Of a stretch of 64,000 bases of DNA, positions 28,564 through 36,859 are shown piece by piece. Both the position numbers and the translations under genes were made by a program. Each line of letters opens with the position of its first letter. Positions within the stretch are counted from its first letter, which is position 1. Under the pieces are notes generated by a model that saw nothing but the letters and a program-made list of their open reading frames with translations, was not told the DNA's origin and ran no database searches. Origin of the DNA: Pedobacter heparinus DSM 2366 (GTDB lineage: Bacteria > Bacteroidota > Bacteroidia > Sphingobacteriales > Sphingobacteriaceae); assembly GCF_000023825.1 (NCBI RefSeq), contig NC_013061.1, positions 1,798,001-1,862,000 of the forward strand. The letters are read 5' to 3'.

Positions 28564-28577
28564 TTTTTAAAGCTATC

Positions 28578-28674
28578 GCTTAGCCGGTATCTTCACCGGT
28601 AAAATCGGTCGCTTTACCGGCTATAAGCAAGCATACGTATAATTGCCATATGTAAATAGCGTAAGGCTATTTAC
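28578..28674. repeat. two consecutive hairpins in the gap after mscL
   Basis: The first pairs TAGCCGGTA (28581-28589) with TACCGGCTA (28615-28623), with a further ACCGGT motif inside. The second pairs GTAAATAGC (28652-28660) with GCTATTTAC (28666-28674), loop GTAAG. Neither has a clear T tail, and they lie between the mscL terminator and the next gene. They may form a small RNA or leader structure. Confidence 0.45.
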
Positions 28675-28737
28675 TTTTGATGAAGCATTTAGTTGTTACT
28701 TGCTGTTTCAACTTTGGCTTAAAAGAATTTAAAAAAA

Positions 28738-29523
28738 ATGGAAAAGATTAGGGATAATAATTCGAGCAGGATATGTGGTGGTTTGATCATCATAGGTGTA
28801 GGACTGGTGTTTCTGTTAAGAAATTTTGGGGTTTATATTCCGGAATGGGTCATCAGCTGGCCTATATTATTGATCATTGTTGGCTTTTTGATTGGTTATA
28901 AGCGAAATTTTAATGGTCCGGGATGGATAATTTTGATACTTGTGGGCGTTTTTTTTACTGCCAGGGCAATTACGGGCTTCGACATTTCGAAGTACTATTT
29001 TGCGCTGATATTCATTGTTGTAGGTCTGATGCTGATTTTTAAACCGAAAAGATCGGCGATTGGCCGAGATAGGCGCTGTAAGGCCAGGTGGAAAGGCAGG
29101 ATGAAAAGGAAATATGCTGAAATGGGCGACCTGAACATACCCGGAGATGAGGAAGAGTGGAATAAATATGCCAGTGCAGATAAAAATGACATTATAGATT
29201 CCGTTAATTTTTTTGGTGGCAGCCACCAAAAAATCTATTCGCAAAATTTTAAGGGTGGAGATGTGATTGCTGTTTTTGGCGGCGCCGATATCAACTTAAC
29301 ACAGGCCGACTTTGAAGGGGTGATCAAGTTGGATGTGGTAGCCATTTTTGGGGGAGTGAAGATCATTATTCCTTCCGGCTGGGAAGTAAAATCGGAAGTA
29401 ACAGCCATTTTTGGTGGTATAGATGATAAAAGGACACTTGGTGTGGCAGCTGTTGAGCCCCGCAAAGTATTAATTATTGAAGGGGTAGCCATGTTTGGAG
29501 GGGTTGATATCAGAAACTTTTAA
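28738..29523 (+). CDS. LiaF-like membrane protein
   Basis: 261 residues. Four short hydrophobic segments (about 13-30, 38-54, 60-76 and 88-104), of the LiaI/LiaF-like transmembrane type, are followed by a charged linker (about 105-150) and a beta-rich domain with repeated FGG turns (VAIFGGVKI, TAIFGGIDD, VAMFGGVDI). This is the cell-wall-active-antibiotic-response (LiaF C-terminal) fold. In Firmicutes LiaF restrains the LiaS sensor. Here the gene is 11 bases before a DUF4288-like gene and upstream of a LytS/LytTR pair, so a similar role in sensing envelope state is likely. Confidence 0.85.
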   Translation: MEKIRDNNSSRICGGLIIIGVGLVFLLRNFGVYIPEWVISWPILLIIVGFLIGYKRNFNGPGWIILILVGVFFTARAITGFDISKYYFALIFIVVGLMLIFKPKRSAIGRDRRCKARWKGRMKRKYAEMGDLNIPGDEEEWNKYASADKNDIIDSVNFFGGSHQKIYSQNFKGGDVIAVFGGADINLTQADFEGVIKLDVVAIFGGVKIIIPSGWEVKSEVTAIFGGIDDKRTLGVAAVEPRKVLIIEGVAMFGGVDIRNF

Positions 29524-29534
29524 AACACATAATA

Positions 29535-29900
29535 ATGAAGTGGTTTGTAGTAAGGTATATTTATCAGATCATTACCGGTGAGGGTGATCACGCACCGCAG
29601 TTTGATGAGCAGCTAAGGTTAATTGTTTCGGAAGATAGTACTGAAGCTCTTCTGAAAGCCGAAGCTCAGGCAGAAGGTTTTCATTTACCCTTTAGAAATT
29701 GCAGAGGGGAAATGGTAACCTGGAACTTCATCTGCGTGGCTGATCTTTATGAGATCCAGTCGCCAACTGATGGATCTGAACTGGCTTCCGTACTGCACGA
29801 ACCGGTTGATGTAGATGCATTTCTAGCCAATGTAAACCAGCATAAGTCGTACTTACAGGAACTTTTACCATTTTCAACCCCTTCAATTAAATTATTTTGA
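29535..29900 (+). CDS. DUF4288-like protein
   Basis: 121 residues, soluble. It opens with MKWFVVRYIYQIITGEG, followed by an acidic helical part and FRNCRGEMVTWNFICVADLYEI near 55-76, which looks like the DUF4288 pattern; the assignment is by resemblance. Function is unknown. Its TGA stop overlaps the TTG start of the histidine kinase by four bases (29897-29900), so it is translated in step with the two-component pair. Confidence 0.7.
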   Translation: MKWFVVRYIYQIITGEGDHAPQFDEQLRLIVSEDSTEALLKAEAQAEGFHLPFRNCRGEMVTWNFICVADLYEIQSPTDGSELASVLHEPVDVDAFLANVNQHKSYLQELLPFSTPSIKLF

Positions 29901-30958
29901 CCAACAGACCTTTATCCGTCCGTAAGATTCAGAAAATTGCCTCAGCGATATTTCTGGGCTGGGTGTTGATATTTATATGTCTTTTTTACAGTACGCTCAA
30001 TTTCAGCTGGACCATTTCTATTACTGATAGTTTGGTTACCAATGGTATGCTTGCCCTGGCTTGTATCATTCTAAGTAATTTATTGGGCTATTATCAGCCT
30101 AAAAACGAAACGATTATTTTTATCCTGGCACTTACTTTTATCATGGCGCTGTTTATTACGTTTATGAGCAAGTTTTTGCTGGTACTGTTTTTTGCAGAAG
30201 AAAAAACATACATGAATTTTCTAAGTTTCTCCCTTACAGTCCGCTTTCTTATTTTATTTGTGTTTATAGCCTGGTGCGCCCTGGCTAACATTTTATGGTA
30301 CAGACTGGAAGAACAGTCGGCCACCCAGGAAAGGCTTTTGGCCGCGCAAAACCTGTCTAAAGAAGCCGAATTAAATAAACTTCGGCACCAGTTACAGCCA
30401 CACTTTTTATTTAACAGCTTAAACTCGGTATATGCTCTAACGATGGTGAACCCTAAAGAAGCGGGGACAATGATTACCAAACTGGCCTCTTTTTTACGCG
30501 GAACTTTAAAAAGAGATGACGAGGTTTGGGTAAGTGTGGCCGAGGAAATGGAATATATTGGCCTGTATCTTGACATAGAAAAAGTACGTTTTAGCCACAG
30601 GTTAAATATTGATGTGAAAATAGCTGATAATACTTTAAATTTACGTTTACCTGGTACCCTTTTGCAGCCTATAGTGGAAAATGCGATAAAATTCGGATTG
30701 TATAATACAGCAGCGGCCATCACGATTTCGCTGGATGTAAGGTTACAGCATAACCATTTGGTCATTAGGGTGCAAAATCCATTTGACCCTGAGTTAAAAG
30801 CAACGGGAGGCACCGGTTTTGGCTTAACAGCTATACGGCGAAGGCTATATCTGTTGTTTGCTGATGAAAGATTGCTCAGAACAGATGTGATGGACGAAAA
30901 TATATTTGTAACTACGCTTAAAATACCCCAGCAGCATGATAAGAACGATATTAATTGA
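29897..30958 (+). CDS. LytS/YehU-type sensor histidine kinase
   Basis: 353 residues from a TTG start that overlaps the upstream stop (TTGA). Four membrane helices lie in 15-140 with no large external domain. The His_kinase domain has LNKLRHQLQPHFLFNSLNSVYAL near 155-177, with the acceptor His in QPHFLFNSLN, and an ATPase domain with LQPIVENAIKFGL near 254 and GGTGFGLTAIRRRL near 302. It should phosphorylate the LytTR regulator whose start lies 23 bases inside its 3' end. Confidence 0.93.
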   Translation: MTNRPLSVRKIQKIASAIFLGWVLIFICLFYSTLNFSWTISITDSLVTNGMLALACIILSNLLGYYQPKNETIIFILALTFIMALFITFMSKFLLVLFFAEEKTYMNFLSFSLTVRFLILFVFIAWCALANILWYRLEEQSATQERLLAAQNLSKEAELNKLRHQLQPHFLFNSLNSVYALTMVNPKEAGTMITKLASFLRGTLKRDDEVWVSVAEEMEYIGLYLDIEKVRFSHRLNIDVKIADNTLNLRLPGTLLQPIVENAIKFGLYNTAAAITISLDVRLQHNHLVIRVQNPFDPELKATGGTGFGLTAIRRRLYLLFADERLLRTDVMDENIFVTTLKIPQQHDKNDIN

Positions 30959-31673
30959 TGATGAACCTTTAGCAAGAGATGTGGTGAAACACTATTTGAA
31001 GCTTTTTCCGGAAGTAGAGGTAGTGGCCGAATGCAGTGATGGTTTTGAAGGGATAAAAGCCATTGCACATCATCAGCCTGATTTTATTTTTCTGGATATC
31101 CAGATGCCTAAAATCAGTGGTTTTGAAATGCTGGAACTGGTAGAGAAGCATCCGGCAGTAATATTTACTACTGCTTTTGATGAATATGCAATTAAAGCCT
31201 TTGAGGTAAATGCTGTAGATTATTTACTGAAACCGATAGAGCAGAACCGATTTGAGCAGGCGATGCAGAAACTGCCGGGACGATTACACAATACAGATGC
31301 AGTTACAAAGGAGTTGCTGGATGTGGCTGCTTTGAGTCCTGCCCAGCACAACAGGGTGGTGGTTAAAAAAAACGGAGTGATCAAAATTATTGCCGTATCG
31401 GATATTCATTATTTAGAGGCTGATGATGATTATGTGAAACTGAGTACCGCTGAAGGGATTTATCATAAAAATAAAACGATGAACTTTTTTGAAAGGACAT
31501 TGGAGCCCGGACAGTTTATTCGTATTCACAGGTCGTACATCATCAATCTTGCCCAGGTTACCAGAATCGAATTGAAGGAAAAAGACAGTTATGTAGTATT
31601 GCTGAAATCAGATATCTGGCTGCCGGTAAGCAAAACCGGCTATGTGAAATTGAAAGCAGCCCTGGGTATGTAG
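30936..31673 (+). CDS. LytTR-family response regulator
   Basis: 245 residues. The receiver (1-120) has LIDDEPLAR, phospho-acceptor Asp54 in FIFLDIQMPKISGFEM and Lys in YLLKPIEQ near 104. The LytTR DNA-binding domain (about 145-240) shows IHYLEADDDYVKLS, FFERTLEPGQFIRIHRSYIINL and the closing LPVSKTGYVKLKAAL. It is the partner of the LytS-type kinase. The operon LiaF-like/DUF4288/kinase/regulator could form a self-controlled envelope-response circuit. Confidence 0.95.
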   Translation: MIRTILIDDEPLARDVVKHYLKLFPEVEVVAECSDGFEGIKAIAHHQPDFIFLDIQMPKISGFEMLELVEKHPAVIFTTAFDEYAIKAFEVNAVDYLLKPIEQNRFEQAMQKLPGRLHNTDAVTKELLDVAALSPAQHNRVVVKKNGVIKIIAVSDIHYLEADDDYVKLSTAEGIYHKNKTMNFFERTLEPGQFIRIHRSYIINLAQVTRIELKEKDSYVVLLKSDIWLPVSKTGYVKLKAALGM

Positions 31674-31692
31674 CATTTTATTTTCTGTTGCA

Positions 31693-31724
31693 TTTGCAAT
31701 TAAATAAAAATCGCCCTATATTTG
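31693..31724 (+). promoter_or_regulatory. rpmH promoter (TTTG-N20-TATATTTG)
   Basis: TTTG (31693-31696) and a perfect TAnnTTTG element TATATTTG (31717-31724) are separated by 20 bases, 42 bases before the rpmH ATG. This is one of the clearest consensus promoters in the window. Confidence 0.75.
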
Positions 31725-31765
31725 CACCTCTTATTTAAAAATATTAGTCAAGATATAATACAGTT

Positions 31766-31924
31766 ATGAAAAGAACATTCCAACCTTCGCAAAGAAAGAG
31801 AAGAAACAAGCATGGCTTCCGCGAAAGAATGGCTACAGCAAACGGTAGAAGGGTATTAGCTTCCCGTCGTGCAAAAGGAAGAAAAAGATTAACGGTTTCA
31901 AGCGAAGGCCGTCACAAAGCATAA
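31766..31924 (+). CDS. rpmH: 50S ribosomal protein L34
   Basis: A 52-residue, strongly basic protein beginning [18 protein letters not shown] and ending [16 protein letters not shown], which is L34 in all respects. It starts the classical rpmH-rnpA cluster, with rnpA 63 bases downstream. L34 is part of the large subunit near the 23S rRNA domains. A consensus promoter lies 42 bases upstream. Confidence 0.98.
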   Translation: MKRTFQPSQRKRRNKHGFRERMATANGRRVLASRRAKGRKRLTVSSEGRHKA

Positions 31925-31987
31925 TTTTTGATTGCAGCACTCAAAGTGCTGGCAGATCAGAATATCTGCAAATTTGCGATCAAAAAG

Positions 31988-32407
31988 ATGAACACATTTA
32001 AAAAAGAAGAACGGTTATGTAGTAGGAAATCATTGGATCTGCTATTTAAAAACGGTTCTTCTTTTTTATTATACCCCTACCGCATCTCGTATTTATTTGT
32101 TTCCGAAGCACAGCGCTTTCCGGTTCAGGTAGTAATCAATGTAGCTAAAAAAAGGTACAAAAGGGCGGTAGACAGGAACCTGATCAAACGTCGCATCCGC
32201 GAGGCCTATCGTTTACAAAAAGAACAGGAACTTTATACTTTATTACCTGGTAACAACCCTCTATTGTTGCTTTCAGTACAGTTTGTGGGTAAAAAGATTT
32301 ATGATTTTTCTTTTCTGGAAAAGAAACTGAGTGCAGCATTTAAGCGGTTGACAGCAGATTTGGAAGTTAAAAAGCCTAACACGGGGAAAAGTGATGAAGG
32401 TAATTAA
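31988..32407 (+). CDS. rnpA: ribonuclease P protein component
   Basis: 139 residues from ATG 31988; an earlier in-frame start at 31928 would add a non-conserved stretch directly after rpmH. The family features are [20 protein letters not shown] at the N-terminus and the RNR-like motif [18 protein letters not shown] near 68-85. RnpA helps the RNase P RNA cut tRNA 5' leaders. It lies between rpmH and yidD, with the yidD start overlapping its end by 14 bases. Confidence 0.96.
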   Translation: MNTFKKEERLCSRKSLDLLFKNGSSFLLYPYRISYLFVSEAQRFPVQVVINVAKKRYKRAVDRNLIKRRIREAYRLQKEQELYTLLPGNNPLLLLSVQFVGKKIYDFSFLEKKLSAAFKRLTADLEVKKPNTGKSDEGN

Positions 32408-32624
32408 ACAGTTGCTTGGCTGGTTCTTTCTGGCCATGATCAAATTGTATCAATGGCTTTTATCCCCTTTGCTGGGGGCAAGTTGCAGGTTCACGCCCAG
32501 CTGTTCGCAATATGGAATAGAAGCCATTAAAAAACATGGCCCTTTTAAAGGGGGCTGGCTTACTTTAAAACGCATTGGGCGTTGCCATCCCTGGGGGGGG
32601 CATGGTCCTGATCCTGTTCCCTGA
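32394..32624 (+). CDS. yidD: membrane protein insertion efficiency factor YidD
   Basis: 76 residues from ATG 32394 (a GTG precedes it directly). It shows [43 protein letters not shown], with the family cysteines in [10 protein letters not shown], and ends in [18 protein letters not shown]. YidD is an amphipathic membrane-associated helper of YidC insertion. Overlap with rnpA is typical of the rnpA-yidD order. Confidence 0.97.
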   Translation: MKVIKQLLGWFFLAMIKLYQWLLSPLLGASCRFTPSCSQYGIEAIKKHGPFKGGWLTLKRIGRCHPWGGHGPDPVP

Positions 32625-32650
32625 CACTTGTTTTATACTCATTAATTTTA

Positions 32651-33343
32651 ATGTCAATGGCTACTATACTTCAAATTGAAACCGCTACACAAGCCTGTTC
32701 TGTTGCTATTTCCAGAAATGGGGAAACGATTGCTTTAAAAGAAGAATTGGCAAATAACATTCATGCAGGTAGTTTAACCTTGTTTATTGAAACGGCAATG
32801 GAAACTGCGGGATTACACTTTAACGATCTGGATGCTGTAGCGGTAAGCAAGGGTCCTGGCTCGTATACAGGCCTTAGAATAGGAGTTTCAACAGCCAAAG
32901 GTTTGTGTTTTGCACTGGATAAGCCACTAATTGCTATTGATACCCTGCAGACGATGGCAGCAGGATTTTTACTGGAACAGGCCGGTTATGAAGGCTTGAT
33001 CTGTACCATGATAGATGCCCGCAGAATGGAGGTTTTTACGGCTGTATTTGATGCTGATTTAAATTATCTGGTGCCCACAGTTGCAAAAATTATAGATGAA
33101 CAGAGTTTTGCCAGGGAACTGACGCTGGAAAAAGTTACTTTCATCGGTGATGGTGCTATGAAATGTGCTGCGGTATTGCAACAGGACAATGCTACTTTCA
33201 GTGGTCGAAATTTTAATTCAGCTACGAATATGAGCCGGCTGGCTAATGAGGCTTATTTAAAAGGGCAATTTGAGGATGTGGCTTATTTTGAACCTTTTTA
33301 TCTGAAAGATTTTGTGCTGACAACCCCAAAGAAAAAGGTTTAA
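32651..33343 (+). CDS. tsaB: tRNA threonylcarbamoyladenosine biosynthesis protein TsaB
   Basis: 230 residues, the ASKHA-fold partner of TsaD. Visible are ILQIETATQACSVAISRNGE at the N-terminus, DLDAVAVSKGPGSYTGLRIGVSTAKGLCFALDKPL near 58-92 and CTMIDARRMEVFTAVFD near 118-134. TsaB activates TsaD for t6A37 formation in ANN-decoding tRNAs. It closes the rpmH-rnpA-yidD-tsaB run, and its stop directly abuts the convergent DUF5723 gene. Confidence 0.95.
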   Translation: MSMATILQIETATQACSVAISRNGETIALKEELANNIHAGSLTLFIETAMETAGLHFNDLDAVAVSKGPGSYTGLRIGVSTAKGLCFALDKPLIAIDTLQTMAAGFLLEQAGYEGLICTMIDARRMEVFTAVFDADLNYLVPTVAKIIDEQSFARELTLEKVTFIGDGAMKCAAVLQQDNATFSGRNFNSATNMSRLANEAYLKGQFEDVAYFEPFYLKDFVLTTPKKKV

Positions 33344-34771
33344 TCATTTCTTCTTTGAAAACACACTGAACAGCCGCTTAAAGAAACCAGGTTTTTCGTC
33401 TCCTATCCCGGGCATTGTGCTGCTGTTTTGGGGGTGTTCTACCGTATTACCAAACTTAAAGCCCAGCCCCATATAAAAGGATGCTCCGTTATAGCCGTTG
33501 CCAATGGTGGCATCTCTGTTAACTGCTCCATTAATTTGTGTAACCGTTTTAAACAGGTTGTCTGAACCCAGGAATATTTCAAAATTTGGCGTCTGATAAA
33601 GGCCCTGTAAACCCATAAAAAACAAGTTGTTAAAGTTATAGGAAGGAATTGCACTGATGGCCAGGTCCCTGTATTTGAATTTGTTTACAAATGCTGCATC
33701 GCCACCTTTAAAGAACAGATTTTTCGAGACAATAAGACTGGGAGTATAGGTGAAATCAGGCGTGGAAAGTGTAAAAGCTTTGGAAAGCATGAAATCAATT
33801 TTAGCATTGGTTGGACTAAAGAAGCTGGTACTGTCCGATTCATCGGTGGCAATGTCGGCAATTTCATTTCGGATTTGATTGGATGATTTTTGGGATAGGT
33901 TTTGAATATTTACTGCTGCATTGATCTTATTGATATATGCACTCTTTCTCCATTTTATAAAACCCAGGTCTTTAATATTGGCCATCAGAAATACGCCACT
34001 TTTAGCATTATAACTGGTTCCAAAGCTAAAGGCCATACCCGGATTTCTAAATGTGGGTACCAGTGTATGGGTAGAGAGTTCATTGGTCTTTACAAAACTG
34101 GCCCTGTAGCTACCTTTAACCCTTACGTTTATCAGGTCATTTGCCGGATCTAAAAGGAAATAAGAGTCTGAAATGTTTAGTTTATTATAAGTGATGCCAC
34201 TTAAAAGACTCAGCTTAACCCCAAAAGCAAGTCGTTTGTTGTAATTTTCCCTGTAGGTCATGCTAAACTGATGGTACGACTGAGCATAACCATCATTGTT
34301 AAACACATCATCATAAGGGTTGGTGTCGAACCGCTGGTAAGAATCCAGAATGGCCAGTGTTTCATTGGTATAGTCTACATGCCCATCGCTGCGCAATTGC
34401 CAGGAGAAGCCCATTTCTTTTTGCCATTTGTAAGACTGGAATATCCTGAATGTAAGCAGATAAATATTCGTGTTTTCATGAACAGTATTGATGGCCCCTG
34501 TTCTTAATGGAAGATTGGCTGCATTGTATTTACCTTCATTTATGGCCCTTCTGATTAAATCTGAATTGCCTTTGTTGGCACCACTCAAACCAAAATAAGG
34601 CAGGAAAAAGTTGGAAGCAAACTTCCTGGAAGAATCCAATACAAACGTTTTCTGGGCAGGGTTTTCAAAGCCGTCAAAAAGCGTTTTTGTATTGAACAGT
34701 CCATATTGCTGGGCCTTTAAGAAAAAAGGAAGGCAAAAAAATAAGCAAAGTAGAATATACTTTTTTAACAT
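33344..34771 (-). CDS. DUF5723-type outer-membrane protein
   Basis: 475 residues with a signal peptide ending near KAQQYGL, then FNTKTLFDGFENPAQKTF and FASNFFLPYFGLSGANKGNSDLIRRAINEG, as in DUF5723 proteins of Bacteroidota. The remainder is rich in alternating aromatic strands that suggest a large barrel, ending in a short basic tail. Function is unknown. It follows the DUF3352-like gene by 19 bases on the same strand, so the two may form a small operon. Confidence 0.78.
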   Translation of the reverse strand: MLKKYILLCLFFCLPFFLKAQQYGLFNTKTLFDGFENPAQKTFVLDSSRKFASNFFLPYFGLSGANKGNSDLIRRAINEGKYNAANLPLRTGAINTVHENTNIYLLTFRIFQSYKWQKEMGFSWQLRSDGHVDYTNETLAILDSYQRFDTNPYDDVFNNDGYAQSYHQFSMTYRENYNKRLAFGVKLSLLSGITYNKLNISDSYFLLDPANDLINVRVKGSYRASFVKTNELSTHTLVPTFRNPGMAFSFGTSYNAKSGVFLMANIKDLGFIKWRKSAYINKINAAVNIQNLSQKSSNQIRNEIADIATDESDSTSFFSPTNAKIDFMLSKAFTLSTPDFTYTPSLIVSKNLFFKGGDAAFVNKFKYRDLAISAIPSYNFNNLFFMGLQGLYQTPNFEIFLGSDNLFKTVTQINGAVNRDATIGNGYNGASFYMGLGFKFGNTVEHPQNSSTMPGIGDEKPGFFKRLFSVFSKKK

Positions 34772-34790
34772 ACAGGATGATTGGATATTG

Positions 34791-36365
34791 TTATAAAGCT
34801 AAAGAATCTTTTTGTAAAACTTCAGGCTGTTTGTTGATTAATATATTGGTTTGGAATTTACCGTTATCTCCACTCAGCTGATAGGTAAAAGAGTCGTAAT
34901 TTTTCAGACCTTCAATTGCACTGATGTGTTTATAATAAGGTAAATAGATGTTTTTTTTGAAAATGTCATCGGCATTGCGGTGATCTGTATAAAAAGCAAT
35001 GCTGGAGTTTCCGGGAAGCTGGTTGCCGGCATTGATGTAATTAGGAACATTAATTAAAAGCTGATTGTTGGTATAGCTGTTTAAAAATGACTGCAAAGTG
35101 CCGGCATTGTTGGCAAAAACCATGTAATTGTCTGTAATAATATAATAAGGCTTTTTAAAGTTGCTGAATGGCTTTCCGAAATAGGCATAGAGCAGGTCGG
35201 GTTCTTTAAATACTTTGATGTCTTCATCGTATTCGCTGCTCAGGTCAAGCAGCAGCTGTATCATTTTATCTCCGTTACTGAGGTTTATGGCACCAATTTT
35301 TTCACCTGTGCGGAGTTGGAAAGTAATGAACTGGTCCTTAAAGTATTTGGGAAACAACTCGTCCGGGTTGAGGTGATATCTGTTGTTGATGTCCTTCAGG
35401 AGTGCTGAGATCTTTTTGTCCTGGTGCTGATTTGAAAACCAGGTGTCCAGCTTTTTTTTCCAGTTGGGATAACTATCTACTGCAAAAATCGTGTAAGAGG
35501 CGGTGTTCGCAGGAAGAATATTATTAATGGTTATCTTTTGGGCCTGCATGTCCGAGAACAAATGGTAATAATTATTGGGATTATTTGTCACGGTGGTTCC
35601 GGTGAGTAATACCTTTTCATTGCTGAAATTATAGGTTAGGGCAGCAAAGGCATCCTGCTGATTTAAAACAGCTAATTCCCCATTCAGATTACCGGAAATG
35701 ATGTTTTTTAGCAGGAGAGGAAGATCATTAAAGTTAATATACAATTGGGCAAGGCTGTTTTTGCTGAACCTTTTAATGGCCTGGATATATTCAATAAACT
35801 TGTCGTCTTTTTGATTCCGTTCTTTGGCAAGTGCAGCGGCAGTCTGCTTTTCAGAACTGGAAATAACGGCCAGGTTTTCCTTTATACCCAGATAAAATAC
35901 GGAGCTGTCGGGTAAAATAAGCTTTGTGAGCCTATCTGTTGTCTCTGGCCGGATGCCACTGGTTTTTAGCGATTGGAACAACTGCGGCAAGTACTCTGGG
36001 ATACTGATCTGTGTATAACATAAGAAATCTATGTTATGATCGCTGCCCGGAACAAAGGCAATGTAAACATTTTGTTTGTCGGTCAGCTGGTTTACTTTAG
36101 GTATAGTCAGCAGGTACTTTTTTAAGGAAGCAAGTTGTTTATATTGCTTTGCGTCCAGGATTTCTTCAAACAAGCGTTGTTCTTTTAAAATGTCGGTAAT
36201 GCTTTTTTCATTTTCAAAGGAGAAAATGAAAGCCGAATTTGCAACGGCGGCCTGCAGGCCGGTATCTGTAATATGCTGATCGGTATTGAGTTTGGAAAAA
36301 TAAAGATAGGCCATTGTAACAATGGCAAGAAATAGCAGGACAATACTAATAATGAGCTTCTTCAT
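34791..36365 (-). CDS. membrane-anchored exported protein of unknown function (DUF3352-like)
   Basis: 524 residues with one N-terminal membrane helix (LIISIVLLFLAIVTMAYLYF, 3-22) and a large exported part. The repeated pattern of about 100 residues (DSSVFYLGIKENLAVISSSEKQTAAAL and later NYMVFANNAGTLQSFLNSY) is like DUF3352 proteins, with two beta-alpha halves. No catalytic motif is seen. It is upstream of the DUF5723 gene on the same strand. Confidence 0.65.
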   Translation of the reverse strand: MKKLIISIVLLFLAIVTMAYLYFSKLNTDQHITDTGLQAAVANSAFIFSFENEKSITDILKEQRLFEEILDAKQYKQLASLKKYLLTIPKVNQLTDKQNVYIAFVPGSDHNIDFLCYTQISIPEYLPQLFQSLKTSGIRPETTDRLTKLILPDSSVFYLGIKENLAVISSSEKQTAAALAKERNQKDDKFIEYIQAIKRFSKNSLAQLYINFNDLPLLLKNIISGNLNGELAVLNQQDAFAALTYNFSNEKVLLTGTTVTNNPNNYYHLFSDMQAQKITINNILPANTASYTIFAVDSYPNWKKKLDTWFSNQHQDKKISALLKDINNRYHLNPDELFPKYFKDQFITFQLRTGEKIGAINLSNGDKMIQLLLDLSSEYDEDIKVFKEPDLLYAYFGKPFSNFKKPYYIITDNYMVFANNAGTLQSFLNSYTNNQLLINVPNYINAGNQLPGNSSIAFYTDHRNADDIFKKNIYLPYYKHISAIEGLKNYDSFTYQLSGDNGKFQTNILINKQPEVLQKDSLAL

Positions 36366-36473
36366 AATACATATACAAATCTAGCTGAATTTTTGGTTAT
36401 TTAATTTAATCCTCGTTATTACTCAGTAAATACAGGCATTTTCTTAATTTTGTAGGATAAAAGCCGATCTATC

Positions 36474-36857
36474 ATGAGCAGACGTATCCTTTTAACAGCA
36501 TCATTGTTTGGTGCCATAGCTGTAATATTTGGTGCCTTTGGGGCGCATAGTTTAAAGAATGTCTTAAGTTCCGGATCGCTTGAAATATGGACAAAAGGAG
36601 TGGAATATCAGTTTTATCATACTTTTGCTTTGCTTTTTCTTGCAAATTATGCTGCCGAAGGCCAGCCTGCAAAATGGGCATACAGATTTTTTACCTTAGG
36701 TATTGTACTGTTTTCGGGTTCATTATATTTGCTGGCCACCAGAACTATTTTAAATATTGGTTTTGCGAATTTAATTGGGCCTGTAACTCCCATTGGTGGT
36801 CTTTGTTTTATATTGGGCTGGGCCATGTTATTTTTTACGGTTTTAAAGCGTAAATAA
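36474..36857 (+). CDS. DUF423 membrane protein (YgdD-like)
   Basis: 127 residues with four membrane helices and the family pattern LFGAIAVIFGAFGAHSLKNVL at the N-terminus, then WTKGVEYQFYHTFALLFLA near 42-60 and the terminal GPVTPIGGLCFILGWAML. DUF423 proteins are small inner-membrane proteins without established function. The stop is followed after 2 bases by priA, so both are probably transcribed together. Confidence 0.92.
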   Translation: MSRRILLTASLFGAIAVIFGAFGAHSLKNVLSSGSLEIWTKGVEYQFYHTFALLFLANYAAEGQPAKWAYRFFTLGIVLFSGSLYLLATRTILNIGFANLIGPVTPIGGLCFILGWAMLFFTVLKRK

Positions 36858-36859
36858 AG

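Noticed and set aside
30094..31068. A 324-codon open frame on the minus strand, antisense to the LytS-type kinase and the start of its regulator
   Set aside because: The plus strand has clear family motifs over the same bases. The antisense protein has no recognisable fold and an abnormal Ser/Cys-rich composition, as expected of a shadow frame.
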